DNA of 64,000 bases from Pseudisothecium myosuroides. Lineage: Eukaryota; Streptophyta; Bryopsida; Hypnales; Lembophyllaceae. Below the pieces are notes generated by a model. That model saw only the letters and a list, made by a program, of their open reading frames with translations. It was not told the DNA's origin and ran no database searches. Positions 1 to 12,478 of the stretch are shown here, one piece after another. Numbering within the stretch: position 1 is the first letter of the stretch; each line of letters starts with the position of its first letter. The DNA lies in NCBI GenBank assembly GCA_951799445.1, contig OX637290.1:29444987-29508986 (forward strand), written 5' to 3'. The position numbers and the translations under genes are program-made.

Positions 1-282
1 TGTGTATCAGTACTTTTGGAATAGGAAACATTATTCATGTTTTAAGGTAATTAAATGAATAGGAAATTATTGGCAATGGATTAGAGCAATCATAGTGGTC
101 ATTCTTCAATTGTAAGTCCACTCCCGGTTCTTGGGTATGAAAATTGAGCATTAAATGCAAGCTTTAGCACAAATATTCTCTTTAGTACAACAGAAATTAT
201 ATTTTTGTGGTTGATTTGCACTTTCCTAATAATACATTATCTATTCATCTTCAAAATAGTTCATTGGCATCCTCATAGATAA

Positions 283-668
283 GAGCATCCCCACATCTAA
301 TACGTGGAACGAGGGCGCCAAACAAGGAATTTTTGTTGGTTGGTGTGCTGTCATTTCGATTGAAGAGTTAGGCCCCCGCGGGAAGACTTGCAAAGTGGCC
401 AAAAGGTGCACCATACTTATTATTTTATTGTTTTAAGAAGAATCTCTTTGACTTGTAAAGAGAAGCTTTCAAAAGGTGGGATTCAAAAGATTATTAAATA
501 GCTTGGTGAGCCGCGTTCAAGAGTCTCCATTTGCCGATGCCTTCTTCATTTTTGGAAGTGGCCGGGCATATTTTTGCCCTTGGCAAACGTGCCGTGGGGC
601 AATTTCTAAGCCACAGCTTGCCCATTGCCTGTGTTTAGTGCCTTTGGCAAGTAGCTGTGGCGATGCTC
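283..668. mobile_element. PIF/Harbinger-type MITE, TAA target duplication
   Basis: Inverted termini GAGCATCCCCACA and TGTGGCGATGCTC (one mismatch over 13 bp) are each flanked by TAA (280-282 and 669-671). A 3 bp TAA/TTA target duplication is the established signature of PIF/Harbinger elements. The 386 bp inside have no credible ORF. The same GAGCATC terminus occurs on two other TAA-flanked elements in this window (43145-45617 and 45736-46170), so this is probably a non-autonomous member of the same family. Confidence 0.7.
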
Positions 669-845
669 TAAGATACCTTTTGCTCTTGCACACTAAGAGA
701 CATGCCATTGGCTAGATCCTAAAATAGCAATTTGCACGAATGGGGCACACAAAGTCTTGGACACAGTGTCTTGCCGGAGGAATTTTTAACGGGAATTTTT
801 AACGGGCCACTGGAGATGTTTTACTGCATTACTGTAACTGATCGT

Positions 846-930
846 AACGCTCAGTGACGCCGAGTGACGCTCCAGTGACGCTCCAATGTCGCTCCAGTGA
901 CGCTCCAATGTCGCTCCAATGTCGCCGATG
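846..930. repeat. Short tandem repeat, 11-12 bp units (GACGCTCCAGT-like)
   Basis: About six imperfect units alternating GACGCTCCAGT and GTCGCTCCAAT. It lies upstream of the F-box gene at the left edge of the region duplicated near 34390. The other copy keeps only one or two units, so the array expanded here or contracted there. Confidence 0.7.
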
Positions 931-2190
931 TAGGCTCTATTTGAATAAGAGCATGCTGCAAGCCCGCTGTGGTTTCCGGAGATTCTGTGTGGACTCACCT
1001 CAGAGTGCGTTTTCTGTTCCCGCAATTGCAGAGATGACATCCACTTGTTGGAACTTTATTCATCCCGTAGCTGACTGATTGTCGGTGTGGGAAGTACGAC
1101 ATAGTTCATATCTTCACTGGTTGAGCTCATTCAATGCTGCAGCGCGAGAATGAGGGTCGACAAAGCTGAGAGCGTAGTGGTGGATACTTTACACCCCGTG
1201 GAGATCGAGAATGGTATGTGGGTTTTTGAGATTTCTATCACTTGGTGGTCGATCGGTTGTGTTTGTGATGTTCCATGTTCCCTGTCGATGGGCGTGGCTA
1301 ATTCTCCTCTCGTTAGTCTCCATCAATTGTGTGCGACGACGTATCTGGTTTGGGACAATCAATTCAGTGAACTGTAATTCCATTCTTCAGTTTTGCATTG
1401 TCTCTGGAAATGTGAAACATCGTGTGATCAGATTGTCGTTGCGTACCATGAACCTTGTTACAGTCTTTTAAAACTGTTTTTGTATGGAAAACAGGGATGC
1501 TACAGTAGGTTCTGGCGTCATGGATATATTCTCGTACCTTGCTTGCAGAACCCGAGTATAGCGAGAGGCAGGTCTGATGTTAGACTGCAAGGGTTTGTTT
1601 TGGAGTGACGATTTTAGGGTTTGCAATACAGGCAGGGAACCCATCCCCGTAGCATTCCGCTGTTCTGAGTGGTTTTCATTATCAGAATGGAAATTTTTTG
1701 GTGTCTTTCCCCGTTTGAAGTAGTAGGTTCAATCACAAGCCACTACTATCCTTGAGCTATGAATTTTACATCTCACGAAACATCTTTAATTGTGATAGAA
1801 ACTAGACGTTGTCTCATTTCTTACAAATCACACTTCAGGGTGACTCTTGCGTTGTAATTGAGTGACTTTTTAGCCCGTAGGAAAGAAACCCCACGCAAAT
1901 TGGTTTGCTATCTTAGTAGCAGACCTGAAGTGCATTGCTCGGGATGACCATACCAAGTGTATTGCCGAAATCTCTTTGGTTTTGGCACTTCTCTTCTTTT
2001 CTTCCAACTGACTGAATCTCGTAATTCTAGATGGTAACCTTATTGGAGTGTCATTCTGTTTCTCCTTCCCCTTTGGACTACCATAATGGGTCATGGGGTT
2101 CGTTGCATCAAAATCGAAATGCTACAGTATATCTTTCCTAGATCAGCTTTTCTACAAGTCATTGACAATGTGGTGACATGTGGCACACAA
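846..2190 (+). repeat. Copy 1 of a promoter / first-exon / intron duplication
   Basis: This stretch covers the promoter, exon 1 and most of intron 1 of the F-box gene. It has a second, rearranged copy at about 34390-36510. Matching blocks include the leader before the start codon, the exon 1 coding piece, the GTATRT splice donor and intron blocks at 1214-1700 and 1930-2190. A piece near 1705-1780 is in opposite orientation in the other copy (35265-35345). Confidence 0.85.
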
Positions 2191-4241
2191 ATTCAATAAT
2201 TAATAATGTATCGACTAACGTGATAGCTCCTAAGATATGACAAAACATTACTGTGGCAATTATCGATGTAGTTAATCATATCAAGTATTTTCATAATTGG
2301 GTACTGGTCTCAGATGGTGTCCCGTTTTCTACTTTCCAGAGAACGAAGCAACGGAGCCCAACATAAATGCAAAACTCCAAGATGACGACCTGCAAGCGGT
2401 CTTGTCAAAGTTGAAGTTCTCGTATGACAGAGATGCTTGTGCGCTCGTGTGCAAGCGATGGAAGGCCATCCAAGACAGTGGCAGGAAGAGCATGCGTTTG
2501 CGCGCAGGGCCTCTCATGTTGGAGCGCGTCGCAGCTCGCTTCTCCTCCTTGACCGACCTGGACATGTCTGAACATGCTGGAAGGTCCTTTTACCCTGGCT
2601 GGAAGGATGGCGACCTCAGTTTAGTGACGCGCAGCTTTCGATACTTGGAGCATCTCAACCTCAACAACTGCAAAGGTTTGTGTCCCTCTAAATAATCTAG
2701 TTGAGGATTTAAACTTGTAATAATTGGAGCACTGACTCACTTTTTGAGTAGCAACCAACTGGTTTTCAAACTTTCTCACACTTGCTGTAGATGTAGCTTT
2801 TGTCAATGCAAAGCCACTCCACCCTAGGATTAGAGCCAACAAAGTTGGATTAATGAAAGAATCCTCATGACCTACTTAAACCTGCTGCCAACACATGAGG
2901 CTCAATTAGGGCTTCTTGGTCCTGAATGGTTTAAGAAGGTTCACAAGTTGCCAGTTTAATTTTTTAGTATAGTGCATGAAGCTATTTTTGCATCACTACC
3001 CTTCATCACAGACATGAAATCTTAACATCATGTGAAAGAGAATCACAGGATTTTCTTGCAATCGAATCTATACTGGTTCCAAAGTCTCTTATCAGAGCAA
3101 CTTTGTCCAAAGTATGCGAACACAATAGAAGCTAGACCGGTGTGTTTTGAAGCGAGTCGCTGACATTTGAGGTCTTCATTTTCCACTTGCAGGAATCACA
3201 GACAAGGGCCTCTCAGAGATTGGTCTGAAGCTTCCGAAGTTACGGTGGTTGGATGTTTCTGACTGCAGGCAAATCACAGACGCTGGAGTGGAAAAAGTAA
3301 CCAGTGGATGCCAAACTTTGCGGACTCTTTATCTCAGTCGTTGCAAGCTCATCACAGATAAATCACTTGCTGCCCTGTCACAGTGTCGATTCTTGGAGAC
3401 TCTAGTCTTGCAAGGCTGCACCAAAATAGGTGACGATGGCCTCCTCAAGCTCTCAGAGGTAACTGCGGAGCCTTTCCAATTTTGTCTGTGTATGGAAGAA
3501 ATTAAAACTCACACTGATAGAAAATTCACAGGCGACGTCGATACTTAAGTTCACGAAAGATCCACGCGAATCCTCTGTGCTCTTGAATGTCACAATTTTG
3601 GCGCTTTGAAACACTCCATTCTCACGACCATACTGTGCTTGCAGGGGTGCTCGTCTCTCCAGGTCCTGGATCTGACCAAGTGTGGGCAAGTTGGGGACGC
3701 AGGGGTCAAGAGCATCGTCCATGCATGCTCAGCCACCCTGCAAATCTTAGTGCTGGAAGATTGCCCACAGGTGGGCGACGCCAGCTTAATTGCAGCTGGC
3801 GAGTGCTGCCAGTCTTTACAGACGCTCCTCCTTGGCGGTTGTCGACTTTTGAGCGACCTTGCTCTCGATGCCCACTTCAGGAGACACACCACCCTCACCT
3901 CCTTGCAAGTGGAGTACTGCATACAGTTGACCGACACTGGCATCATGTCAATCTTCTCCAACTGTTTGCTTCTGGAAGTCCTCGATATCCGGTGTTGCTC
4001 TTTGCTCACTGACAGGTGCTTCGAGACTCTCACGCTGGGTGGGAACTGCTTGAAGGAGCTCAAGATCAGTGGATGCAATGGTATAACTGCCGTGGGAGTT
4101 GAGAAAGTGGCCGAGTCGTGTCCAGAATTAACATTCTTGGAAGCGAAATACTGTGGCCACATTACCACTGTTAGCATTGTTGGTTTGGCTTTACCCAATA
4201 GCTGTAAAGTTGTATTGGACACGGAAACCTTTTTGTTTTAG
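1150..4241 (+). CDS. F-box/LRR-repeat protein (At5g23340-like)
   Basis: Proposed CDS join(1150..1213, 2340..2675, 3193..3458, 3645..4241), 420 aa with stop at 4241. Every junction keeps frame and has GT-AG borders (GTATGT, GTTTGT and GTAACT donors; CAG acceptors). An F-box-like segment lies at about residues 30-75 (LQDDDLQ, then ALVCKRW). It is followed by the AGPLMLERVAARF block and a run of RNI-type leucine-rich repeats ending each turn in an L-x-x-C-x-x-I/L-T-D pattern. By recall the layout closely follows Arabidopsis At5g23340 (about 405 aa). F-box/LRR proteins act as substrate receptors of SCF ubiquitin ligases through SKP1 binding. The start is ATG 1150 because the 2340 exon has no usable in-frame ATG before its F-box and its 2 nt acceptor phase fits exon 1 exactly. 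Exon 1 (about 21 codons) is not conserved in the Arabidopsis protein and is the least certain part. A possible AATAAA lies near 4562. Confidence 0.88.
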
Positions 4242-4860
4242 TACCTCATTGACCTTGGGATGCAAATGATGCTCAACGCTGAGTTCAAGAGCGCTCCTTG
4301 AGGTAAGTGACAACATTGGAAGAGTCTTTGAAGGAAACGAGTGTGCTACATGGCAAGTTATATCCAACTATGAAAACCTTCAACAATGCAAGTGGTTAGT
4401 TTGAAATCCACTATGGATCATGTCTATACTAATTATGCATAATTAGTACAGTTATGAAGGATTTAGGAGGAGTTTATTAATATAAATGGTTTAAGAGGTC
4501 TAGTGATTCTCAATAGATAGTAGATTTTATTCTACTTTCAGTGCCTCCATGGAATGGTGTAAATAAAGGAGGTCCTTGAGGTTGGCCATTGAGACACAAG
4601 GAAAGGTTCCTTTCTCTTATTGAGATTGACGTAAATTTAGAGTATGTAGGTTGGCTATTCACTCTTTGGAGTTTTTTTAGCATACAATCTTATATCTTGT
4701 GGCACGACTAAGATAGAAGGGTCTACAATTGGACACTTGAGTAATATAGAGTACTTTCCATTATTATATTGTCATAAATGCTTTTGGATTTTATCAGCCT
4801 TTCAAGAAAGAATCCAAAGCACTTTGTTGCACACTTTTTGGATGTCATATGAATTAATTA

Positions 4861-5178
4861 TGATTTTTCAAAGTCTAGCTTAGTAGATTTTAAAAACCAT
4901 ATTCTAATTTTGGCATGAAGAAGTTGAACATCTTGATGATTTTTCAAAGTCTAGCTTAGTAGATTTTTAAAACTATATTCTAATTTTGGCATGAAGAAGT
5001 TGAACATCTTGAATTGAGTATCTACTTATTTTCAAGATTTTCTGAGGACATGGTTTAAGTGGGTGCTTGAAAATGGGAATGTACTTTACAAGACATTTGA
5101 ATAAGGAAGTTAAGCAAACAACTCTGAACAAGAGGATTTGAATAAGGAAGTTAAGCAAACAACTATGAACGAGAGGCT
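4861..5178. repeat. Two local tandem duplications
   Basis: A unit of about 77 bp is present twice in a row (4861-4937 and 4938-5013) with few differences. A second unit of about 42 bp is duplicated at 5096-5137 and 5138-5178. No coding potential is seen. The high identity suggests recent slippage or unequal exchange. Confidence 0.75.
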
Positions 5179-5218
5179 TTGTCCTTGTAGCATTGATTCA
5201 CATTTTGAATAACTTTAC

Positions 5219-5452
5219 AAAGTTTAGATGTCAACAGTTATCATGTGGTTATTATTGTTTCATGGGTTTGCATGTTAATATACAGTTTATTACATTGTTA
5301 CGATGGATTACTTGCAACTGAAAGTAATGCATTGTAACGATGTGATAAATTGTAAAGTAATGCATCGCAATGATGCGCTAAATTGTATATTAACATGCAA
5401 ACCCATGAAACAACAATAACCACATGATAACTATTGACAAACTGCAAGTTTT
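5219..5452. mobile_element. Fold-back element with ~55 bp inverted arms
   Basis: The arm at about 5234-5290 (beginning CAGTTATCATGTGGTTATT) recurs inverted at about 5385-5440, and weaker pairing extends outward. The interior holds diverged repeats of a TAATGCATYGYAAYGATG motif. There is no ORF. The structure fits a MITE, but no target duplication could be assigned. Confidence 0.6.
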
Positions 5453-6137
5453 AAATTTTGTGATGAAGACCCTATTCAAAATTCCTCACATATAGCTTTT
5501 GTTAATCCAAAGCCTCTCTCCCATTCAATCCAAATCAAATAAAGAGTAATATTGGTTCAAAAAATTTGTTCATAACTCTTTGATAGGATTTTTAACTTCT
5601 TGAACAAAAATTACCAATTTTCTAACAATGCAATTCAATTTTGGTATAATCCAAAAGCAATTTTTCAACAACCAACCCTCAATGAATGAGAGACAATGCA
5701 TTGCTTACTTGGCAACAATATACATGAATGATTACTATTAAGTAGAACAATCTAAAACCACCATAGAATTTATAATAGCCATGTATTATTCAAGTACATT
5801 CCACATCTCAAAAGTGAAGCACTAAGCCATGTATTAGTTGTATTAGTTGTAGATGTTCCCACACCATATCTTTAACAGTCATTAACATTCACAAAAACTA
5901 AAATTGAATATTTTTTAATTTTATTTTAAAGACTTTGTCAACACTAATCAATTTCATTTGAATTACTTACTTAACCCCAAATGACCCAAATGACCATTTT
6001 CTCATTGTTGCCCTTCTTTTTTGAGCTTCTCATTTTCAAATTTTGAGTTTCTTTTCAAAGGAAAAATTATTTCTAGAAAACAGATTGCGTTATGAATCAA
6101 ATGGCAGTAGTTTCATCAAATCCAAATTCCAAGTTAA

Positions 6138-6365
6138 CCCTTGAAGGACGAACTAGTGCCCATGGAAATCATCCCTTCATTTGTGATACCGTATAACATC
6201 AACTACTTAAAAAAATCCAAAAGCACTCATTGGAAGTCAAACTATTGTACAAGACCTCCCCTTTTCACACAAAATTTCAAGGATGAATAGTTGTACTTTT
6301 GTCCAATATGGAAAGATTATTCGTCATTCATCAGCCAAAAAATAGTTGCAACATTGTTTAAGAAT
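6138..6365 (+). mobile_element. Degraded TTAA-associated element, CCCTTGAAGGA end
   Basis: Starts directly after TTAA (6134-6137) with CCCTTGAAGGACGAAC. The interior shares stretches such as CACTCATTGGAAGTCAAACT and AAGGATGAATAGTTG with the TTAA-flanked elements at 39006-39228 and (inverted) 59864-60070. The right end is not clean, so the boundary is approximate. Confidence 0.5.
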
Positions 6366-7159
6366 TAAACTCCACTTTGTGAAATTTCTAAAATTGAATG
6401 GTATGAGTGTAGTTTACAACTCATTTTGGGAGTTTTGGTTTGGACTTGGACTGGAAAGTCAACCAACCAATCCAATTATTGTCCATCTTACAAAGGTTAG
6501 ATTTTCGTTGACAAGGGCAATCTAAGGAACTCAAGGAGAAGATAAGTGTCCCATTCTTATTTTTCTTACAAACACTGTTTTTATATCAATGACCACTATG
6601 CATTGCCAACGTCACCATGAATGGAAAAATGCTTGAAACATTGTGAAATTCTAGATGAGCATTCTCAACTCTCTTGTCTTTTTCTAGGCACAAAAGGTCA
6701 TCCTTTCATAATATCCTCACCTAAGATATGCTCCTTCAAAGTGCGCTGCCCTGTTTTTCCATTGACTTGAATAAAACTTCAAATTTGAATATCTACTAAA
6801 TTGTGTGGTCAAATAATCTGAATTTTTTTGGAGTGCTCATTCTGGGGCTCATTCTTAGTGCAAACTTCAAGATCCTATGGTAACATTCTATCCAATCTTA
6901 AGAAAAAATGAGCAAACAAATTGCTCAAGTTCTTGACAATTTTGACCCATTTTGAAAGAGCACGCCCTATGGGCATTAGGGATATAAAGAATTTTACATC
7001 TATTTTATTGTTTATTCAGTATAAACTTTCAAAATTACACATGTTGTATTTTCACTTTTCTACTTTCCAAAAGGATTTCCAGTTGATTTCTCATATTATC
7101 AGTTTTCAATTGAAAATTATTAATGTATTATTGATAACAAAAGGTTCTGTCCTTTGTAT

Positions 7160-8470
7160 GTAACCACACCTAATTATGACATATTTTTGAAGTTGACCTT
7201 CACGAAATTTTGGCTTAAAACGTACAATTTATATTTATTGAATACAATTATTTTCAACACTTTGAAAATTCATAGTTTCTTTATTAAATACCAAAATAAA
7301 ACATTTTAGAGAATAAATTTTTTTTGTACTACCAACATGCAAGATCCAACAAGAATTTTATATTTCAATAGTAGAAACTATAGTGGTTGTCAAAATATTT
7401 TGTACCCTTACAAAAATGATCATAGCTAATTTAGAAATTAGAGGCTTAAACAAAATTTGGAAATGTTGTAGTACAAGTAATACACTTGCATAAAATAGAT
7501 TTTCAAAAAAATTGAAATAATTTTTTATTTTTTTAGAATTTAATCAAATTTATTAGTGAATAAAAGTTTTTAAAAGTAAATTTTTTTCAAAATTCTTTAG
7601 TAAGTACAATGAGAATTCTTCTTGGAATTTTCTGGTAAGAATTTTATAAAAGTTAAAACTTTATTGAGTGAAATATTGTTGACTATAATAGGACTCCACA
7701 TTTTTATGTTTTTTATAATTCACTCCAATTATCTCCAAAAATTCTGAAAATTCTGAAAAGTATATAAAATGTTTATATATTATTTTTCATGATTTTTTAG
7801 AGATTTCTCGAGATATTTTTTGGAGTAAACTAACTATTTGGAGTAATGTTTTAGTCAATAATACTTCACTTAGTAAGATTTTGACTTTTGTAAGATTCTT
7901 ACCAGAAAATTCCAAGAAGAATTCTCATTGCACTTCCTTAAGAATCTCGAAGAAAATTTATTTGCATTAAAAGCTTTTATTCACTAATAAATTTGATTAA
8001 ATTCTTTAAAAAAATAAATGTTTTTGAAAAATCATTTAATACTAGTGTTACTTGTACTTCAACTTGTCCAAAAGTTGTTAAAAAATCTAATTTCTCAATT
8101 AATTATGGCAATTTTTGAAGTATATACAGTCAAATTTCTCTTACTGCATAGGAATGGTGGAAGTAGTTTTTAGCTGTATGTACATAAAGAAGTTCAAGTG
8201 CCAAAAGCCAATTAATTAAACATACTCTTGAAGTACAATAATTGTATTTGATTGGTTCAAATTGGTTGTTCAACTAAAAAAATTAGTGATGTATGACACA
8301 ATCAGCTCCATTAATGGTTTGTGTAGTAGACTTTATGCACATAAGGAGTATGCAAATATAGAATTGCACATAGTTATGCAAGTAGGGAATTTGCATTATG
8401 AGAGGTTTCACTGTGAATACCTAAAAGAGCCACTTCAACTCGTCTTTGGACAAATGTAGGTGTGGTTACC
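7160..8470. mobile_element. Large fold-back (snap-back) element, ~1.3 kb
   Basis: Outer inverted termini near 7160 (GTAACCACACCTA) and 8457-8469 (TAGGTGTGGTTAC) enclose long imperfect inverted arms. The segment at about 7430-7700 pairs with about 7850-8090, including AGAATTCTTCTTGGAATTTT against its complement near 7890-7930. The central loop is about 150 bp. No transposase-like ORF is seen. It resembles a long-TIR non-autonomous DNA transposon; the superfamily is not assigned. Confidence 0.6.
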
Positions 8471-8619
8471 TTAAATACACCCGAAACCCTACAATGCCAA
8501 TGCTCTTTGGAATATGAGTGTATTTACAACTTGATACTATTAGGTGGAATTCATCCAATCAAATAAGTGCACGATGGAATTCGTCACTCTCCTAAGGTGC
8601 AGTTAACTTATACCATATC

Positions 8620-8880
8620 CGTGTTTAATGCTGATTAGTTGACTTTTGATTTCTAAATGTTGATTTCATGTGAAGTCTATGTAACGATTTAAGTGGTTTA
8701 GGGAGCTTCTACTTTGAAAATTCATAATAAGTATGTGTCTTATCCAAAAATTCCATTTTCTTTTTGAAAATTCTTGATTTTCAATTGCTAGTGCTACCGA
8801 AATATTTTTTTTCCTTTGGAAAGGTAACTCCAACTAGTAATGTTGAATTGCTTACTTTGAAGGTGCTGGGTGTTTTCAAC
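8620..8880 (+). repeat. Partial copy of the AGGTAGAAACACCC element family
   Basis: Shares blocks with the 10352-10741 element, notably TTGCTAGTGCTACCGAAATA, AACTCCAACTAGTAATGTTG and the right end GGGTGTTTTCAAC. Its left end is missing or diverged. A further fragment of the same family is at about 47170-47275. Confidence 0.55.
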
Positions 8881-9084
8881 TTAGTAGTGACTCTCTGAGT
8901 AAATTAGCAATCAACTTGTGATAATTGTACCCATCATTCATCTGCCCTTTTGTTGTGTGAGCATCCATGAGCCCTGTCATGGTGATTCATTTCAAATGTA
9001 CAGGACTGGAGAAGTGGTGATCGACAACTAAGTTTGAAATGTTTGTCAGTTCCTAAACTGTCTTTCACCGGAAAGACAAGTGCA

Positions 9085-9231
9085 TAATGCAGGAAAGACA
9101 TCCAAGGACTAAAAGTGTCCAATGGATGATTATTAGGGAAATGGAAGAAACAAATAATGCACCTAAATTTATTCAAAAATTTGATAATTTTAGAGTGACT
9201 ATCTTGGTGATAGGGTCCCATCCGTTGAAGA
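9085..9231 (+). mobile_element. Partial TTAA-type MITE next to a full copy
   Basis: Contains CAAGGACTAAAAGTGTCCAA and ends CCCATCCGTTGAAGA before TTAA 9232-9235. It is homologous to the adjacent element 9236-9376 (which has GAGGACCAAAAGTGTCCAAT), so two members lie side by side sharing the TTAA between them. The left end of this one is not intact. Confidence 0.5.
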
Positions 9232-9235
9232 TTAA

Positions 9236-9376
9236 CCCTTGAAAGAATGTTGAGGACCAAAAGTGTCCAATGAACGACTTTAGTGTTCATTGTAAAAGAA
9301 AGAATATCCCTATTGATCCAATAATTGGAGCATTTTAGTGACTACCTTGGTTATAGGGGTCAGCATCCTTCAAGGT
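9236..9376 (+). mobile_element. 141 bp TTAA-flanked MITE, CCCTTGAA termini
   Basis: TTAA at 9232-9235 and 9377-9380. The left end CCCTTGAAAGAATGTTGAG and the inverted right end ACCTTGAAGGATGCTGA form imperfect termini of about 17 bp. No ORF. TTAA duplication with CCC-type ends is the known signature of piggyBac-like elements; the assignment here is by signature only. Confidence 0.55.
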
Positions 9377-10351
9377 TTAACCTGTAAATGTTGAGTTGAT
9401 CACCGTGCAAGAAGTGGGCTGTGAATAGTACAAGGCGTCAGTGCTAACCGCAGGACAAAGTATTGTTTGTGAGCTATGAACATTGTTATGGAAATGGAAT
9501 GGACATTGTGGTAAGGGCAGCATGGGATCTATTACCATTTGTGTGCATCTCTGTAGCATTGTCAAACAATCTTGGGTGCCTGAAAATATCAATGCAGTCA
9601 ATTATGCCTATAATTTCTACGCTTGAGTGATCATGCACATCTTTATGATCGCTTTTCTAAGAAAAACAAATGAAAAAGACCTCTCTCCTACATCCAACAG
9701 ACTATTTTTTTGTCATTCATCGAATGCCAAACGTCCGCACCGACATTTAAGGGTTAAGGATGTTCATCCTAGGATCACATTCAAGTGGTGAATCATAGAG
9801 TGAATTCAAAGTAACTGCACGTAATTGTGACAGGTTTCCAAATAAGACCCCTACGGACTCTTCTCTAAATATTATAGAGTACAACTGAAGTATATCCATG
9901 TAAACAAACATGAAACACCTGCCCTTCGGCATGACTGGTGGGAGTTCCATGAAGAAATCGGCTTGGAAGGGATGTAAAACATGAGAAGCCGGCCAAGTCA
10001 GGCTGCGGTTTCTTGAAGAACAGTTTGCTTTAGTTGCAACGTAAAACATCAAAACATGAGGCAATTGCTGTTTCTTTGAAGAAACCCATTTGCTGCAAGT
10101 CCAATACTAAGCTTAATATGTCCTCAAATTGGGACTCAAGCCAGGCCATGGCCACCCATGATCCAACTGGCAACTGGCCATGAGGAAATTGTGCTCAGGG
10201 GAGCAAGGGGAACAATGACGGCTTTGTTTTGCAAGGATTTATCAATCAAGTTCCATAAAAAAATTTCCGTGTTCCTTTTCAAGCTATGTCTACCCTAGAA
10301 CATGTATTTAGTGTCACCCATACTAACTCAATGCTATAACTTTCTACGATA

Positions 10352-10741
10352 AGGTAGAAACACCCACTAGTGTCTTTGTTTCCATTTTGTACCTTAGATT
10401 GTCACTAAATCTGTCCCTAGACTTTCCATTAATGTGTCCTTGAAATGCTTAGCTCTAATTTGTTGACGCATTTGAAGGACACATACCTAACTCTCATTTG
10501 CTAACTACTGATTTTTGTAGATTTTAGTTTTGGGTCCACCAGTCCTATGAGACACTTTGAGTGGTCTAGTGAGCCATCACTTTGAAAAATCATAGAAATT
10601 ACATACCACATCCGTAAAATCTATATTTTTTTTAATATTCATCATTTTCACTTGCTAATACTACAAAAATATTATATTTACAAGAAGGTGCCTCCAACTT
10701 TGCTGAATTGCTAATATTGACGATTTTGGGTGCTTTCACCG
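10352..10741 (+). mobile_element. 390 bp TA-flanked element, family AGGTAGAAACACCC (copy 1)
   Basis: Starts AGGTAGAAACACCC after TA (10350-10351) and ends GGGTGCTTTCACCG before TA (10742-10743). A near-full copy in opposite orientation lies at 57463-57850 with its own TA flanks, matching along most of its length. The two insertions define the element's ends, which supports a Tc1/mariner-like TA target preference. No transposase ORF. Confidence 0.65.
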
Positions 10742-12139
10742 TAGATGAATATTTTTCCAAGAGCATAGATTTCAATACTTTTCAAAGACTGAAGAGGATC
10801 TTTGTAAAAACATTTGGTAAAAATACTCATCCAGAGTAAAAATTTATAGCATTTTAAAATCAATTTGTGTAGATGACACCAAATAAACTTTTTATTAGTG
10901 TAGTTAGCTTAACAAGCCATTGCACTTTGATCAAATTGATTTCTATTAGTAGTAGAATCTAGATGAAATAGACAATTTTAATATTCATTTTTTTGTGCTA
11001 GAGTACAATTGGGAATTCAAATCATGCCATTCCGTGAAGGGTGCCACAAACTTGGAGGAGAATTGGTGAGCATCTAAGACCCCCCTCAAATCCAAATCCA
11101 AATCCAAATGCATTTTCCAATCAAATTTTTATTTTAGGATCATTTTTAGGCCCCCCAATGTACATTTCAAAATGTCATTCATAGGAAAGAACTCTAATTT
11201 GTTGTTTATATAAATTTATGAGATTTATGTTGAAAGTCAATCATATCTATCTTCCTAAGTTGCCCCAAATTTCAAATTATCACATTAGTTTTCGTGGCCG
11301 AGAATCCTAAAGATGGAAGAAAGGACTCTCTATTTTTCAAGATGATGAATATTTAAATTTTAAATTTCTCAATTTATCCTCTTTTACCACAATTAGGTTG
11401 CATGTCCCTATCTTGACCAATAGATCATAACATTGTTTATTAATGAGGTAATGGCCCTTTTGCATCCTTGGAAAGGAGCACCCTCTAGTGAACAAAATTG
11501 TCTTATAGAGCTTCTCAACCAACCTTAATCCTTGAATTAACTTGTAATAAGTCACCTTCCCCGGTATCTAGCAAAAAAATACCTTCCCAACATAGGGAGG
11601 ACCATTACCAAGTCATAAAATGTTAAGGTATCTTCATCTAAAATCGCACAAATAAGTCCTATGGCATAACCAATATGCTCTAGAAAATGAACAACAATTC
11701 TTGCACATTCGTGAACGACTATGAATCAAAATGCAAGTGGTTCCATAATTTTGGGATGCATCATGAATTAGTTAAAAAATTTCAAAGATGTTAGGTGTAG
11801 GGTGCTAAAATTGTCATTGTGTAGGTGATGCCAAAATCCATTTGATGCACATGAAAGAAATGACACTACGGTAGTAGTATCAAAACATATCAAAGAGAAG
11901 AAGTTAAAACAATCGAAAGTGTACCCAAAATCAACCACTTGTAAACATAACATTGCTAATGGAGGGATTCCTTCCCTGTCAGAGGAGGGATAATCCCCCC
12001 CTGGTTATTTGGGTTGTCAGAGATGCATACTTAGTTTAAATCTCCCTGCATGTCATTGGCCCTTCAAAGTTCATCTGAGTGGTTGAGATTGGTAGATCCA
12101 TCCAGATGTCAACTTGATGTGCTATTACTCACGTTCACC

Positions 12140-12478
12140 AATGCTGGGGGGCCGGCTTTGGAGGGAGCAAAAGGGAACCCCCCAGCACTAGTCAATAATG
12201 TGATGAGGTAGCCACCTCCACACTACTATAAAAAGAATTGCACACTACTCAAAATGGCCCCCAATTCTACAGCTTACACTTGTCATTGTAGTGTGCACCT
12301 GATATGGGGTACCCTCCCTATTCAATTTCCCTTCAAAAATAGGGGGCGATTTTGAGGAATGGTCCATTTTTTTTATTTATTGAAACACATGGACGATTTT
12401 CATTGATAGAGGAAACAGTATAGGAATGGTCCAATTTAGGTGCAGTTCCCTCCAATGCATGGCCGGCCCTCCATGATA
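12140..12478. mobile_element. Possible MITE bounded by GGGCCGGC inverted ends
   Basis: The left segment near 12144-12166 (GGGGGGCCGGCTTTGGAGGG) pairs imperfectly with an inverted segment near 12448-12475 containing TTCCCTCC and GGCCGGCCCTCC. A compact hairpin with TGCTGGGGGG arms also sits at 12142-12187. No target duplication was identified; boundaries are approximate. Confidence 0.35.

Noticed and set aside
2297..2339. F-box gene starting at TTG 2297
   Set aside because: A TTTCCAG acceptor ends at 2339, there is no in-frame ATG before the F-box, and exon 1 at 1150-1213 joins in perfect phase.
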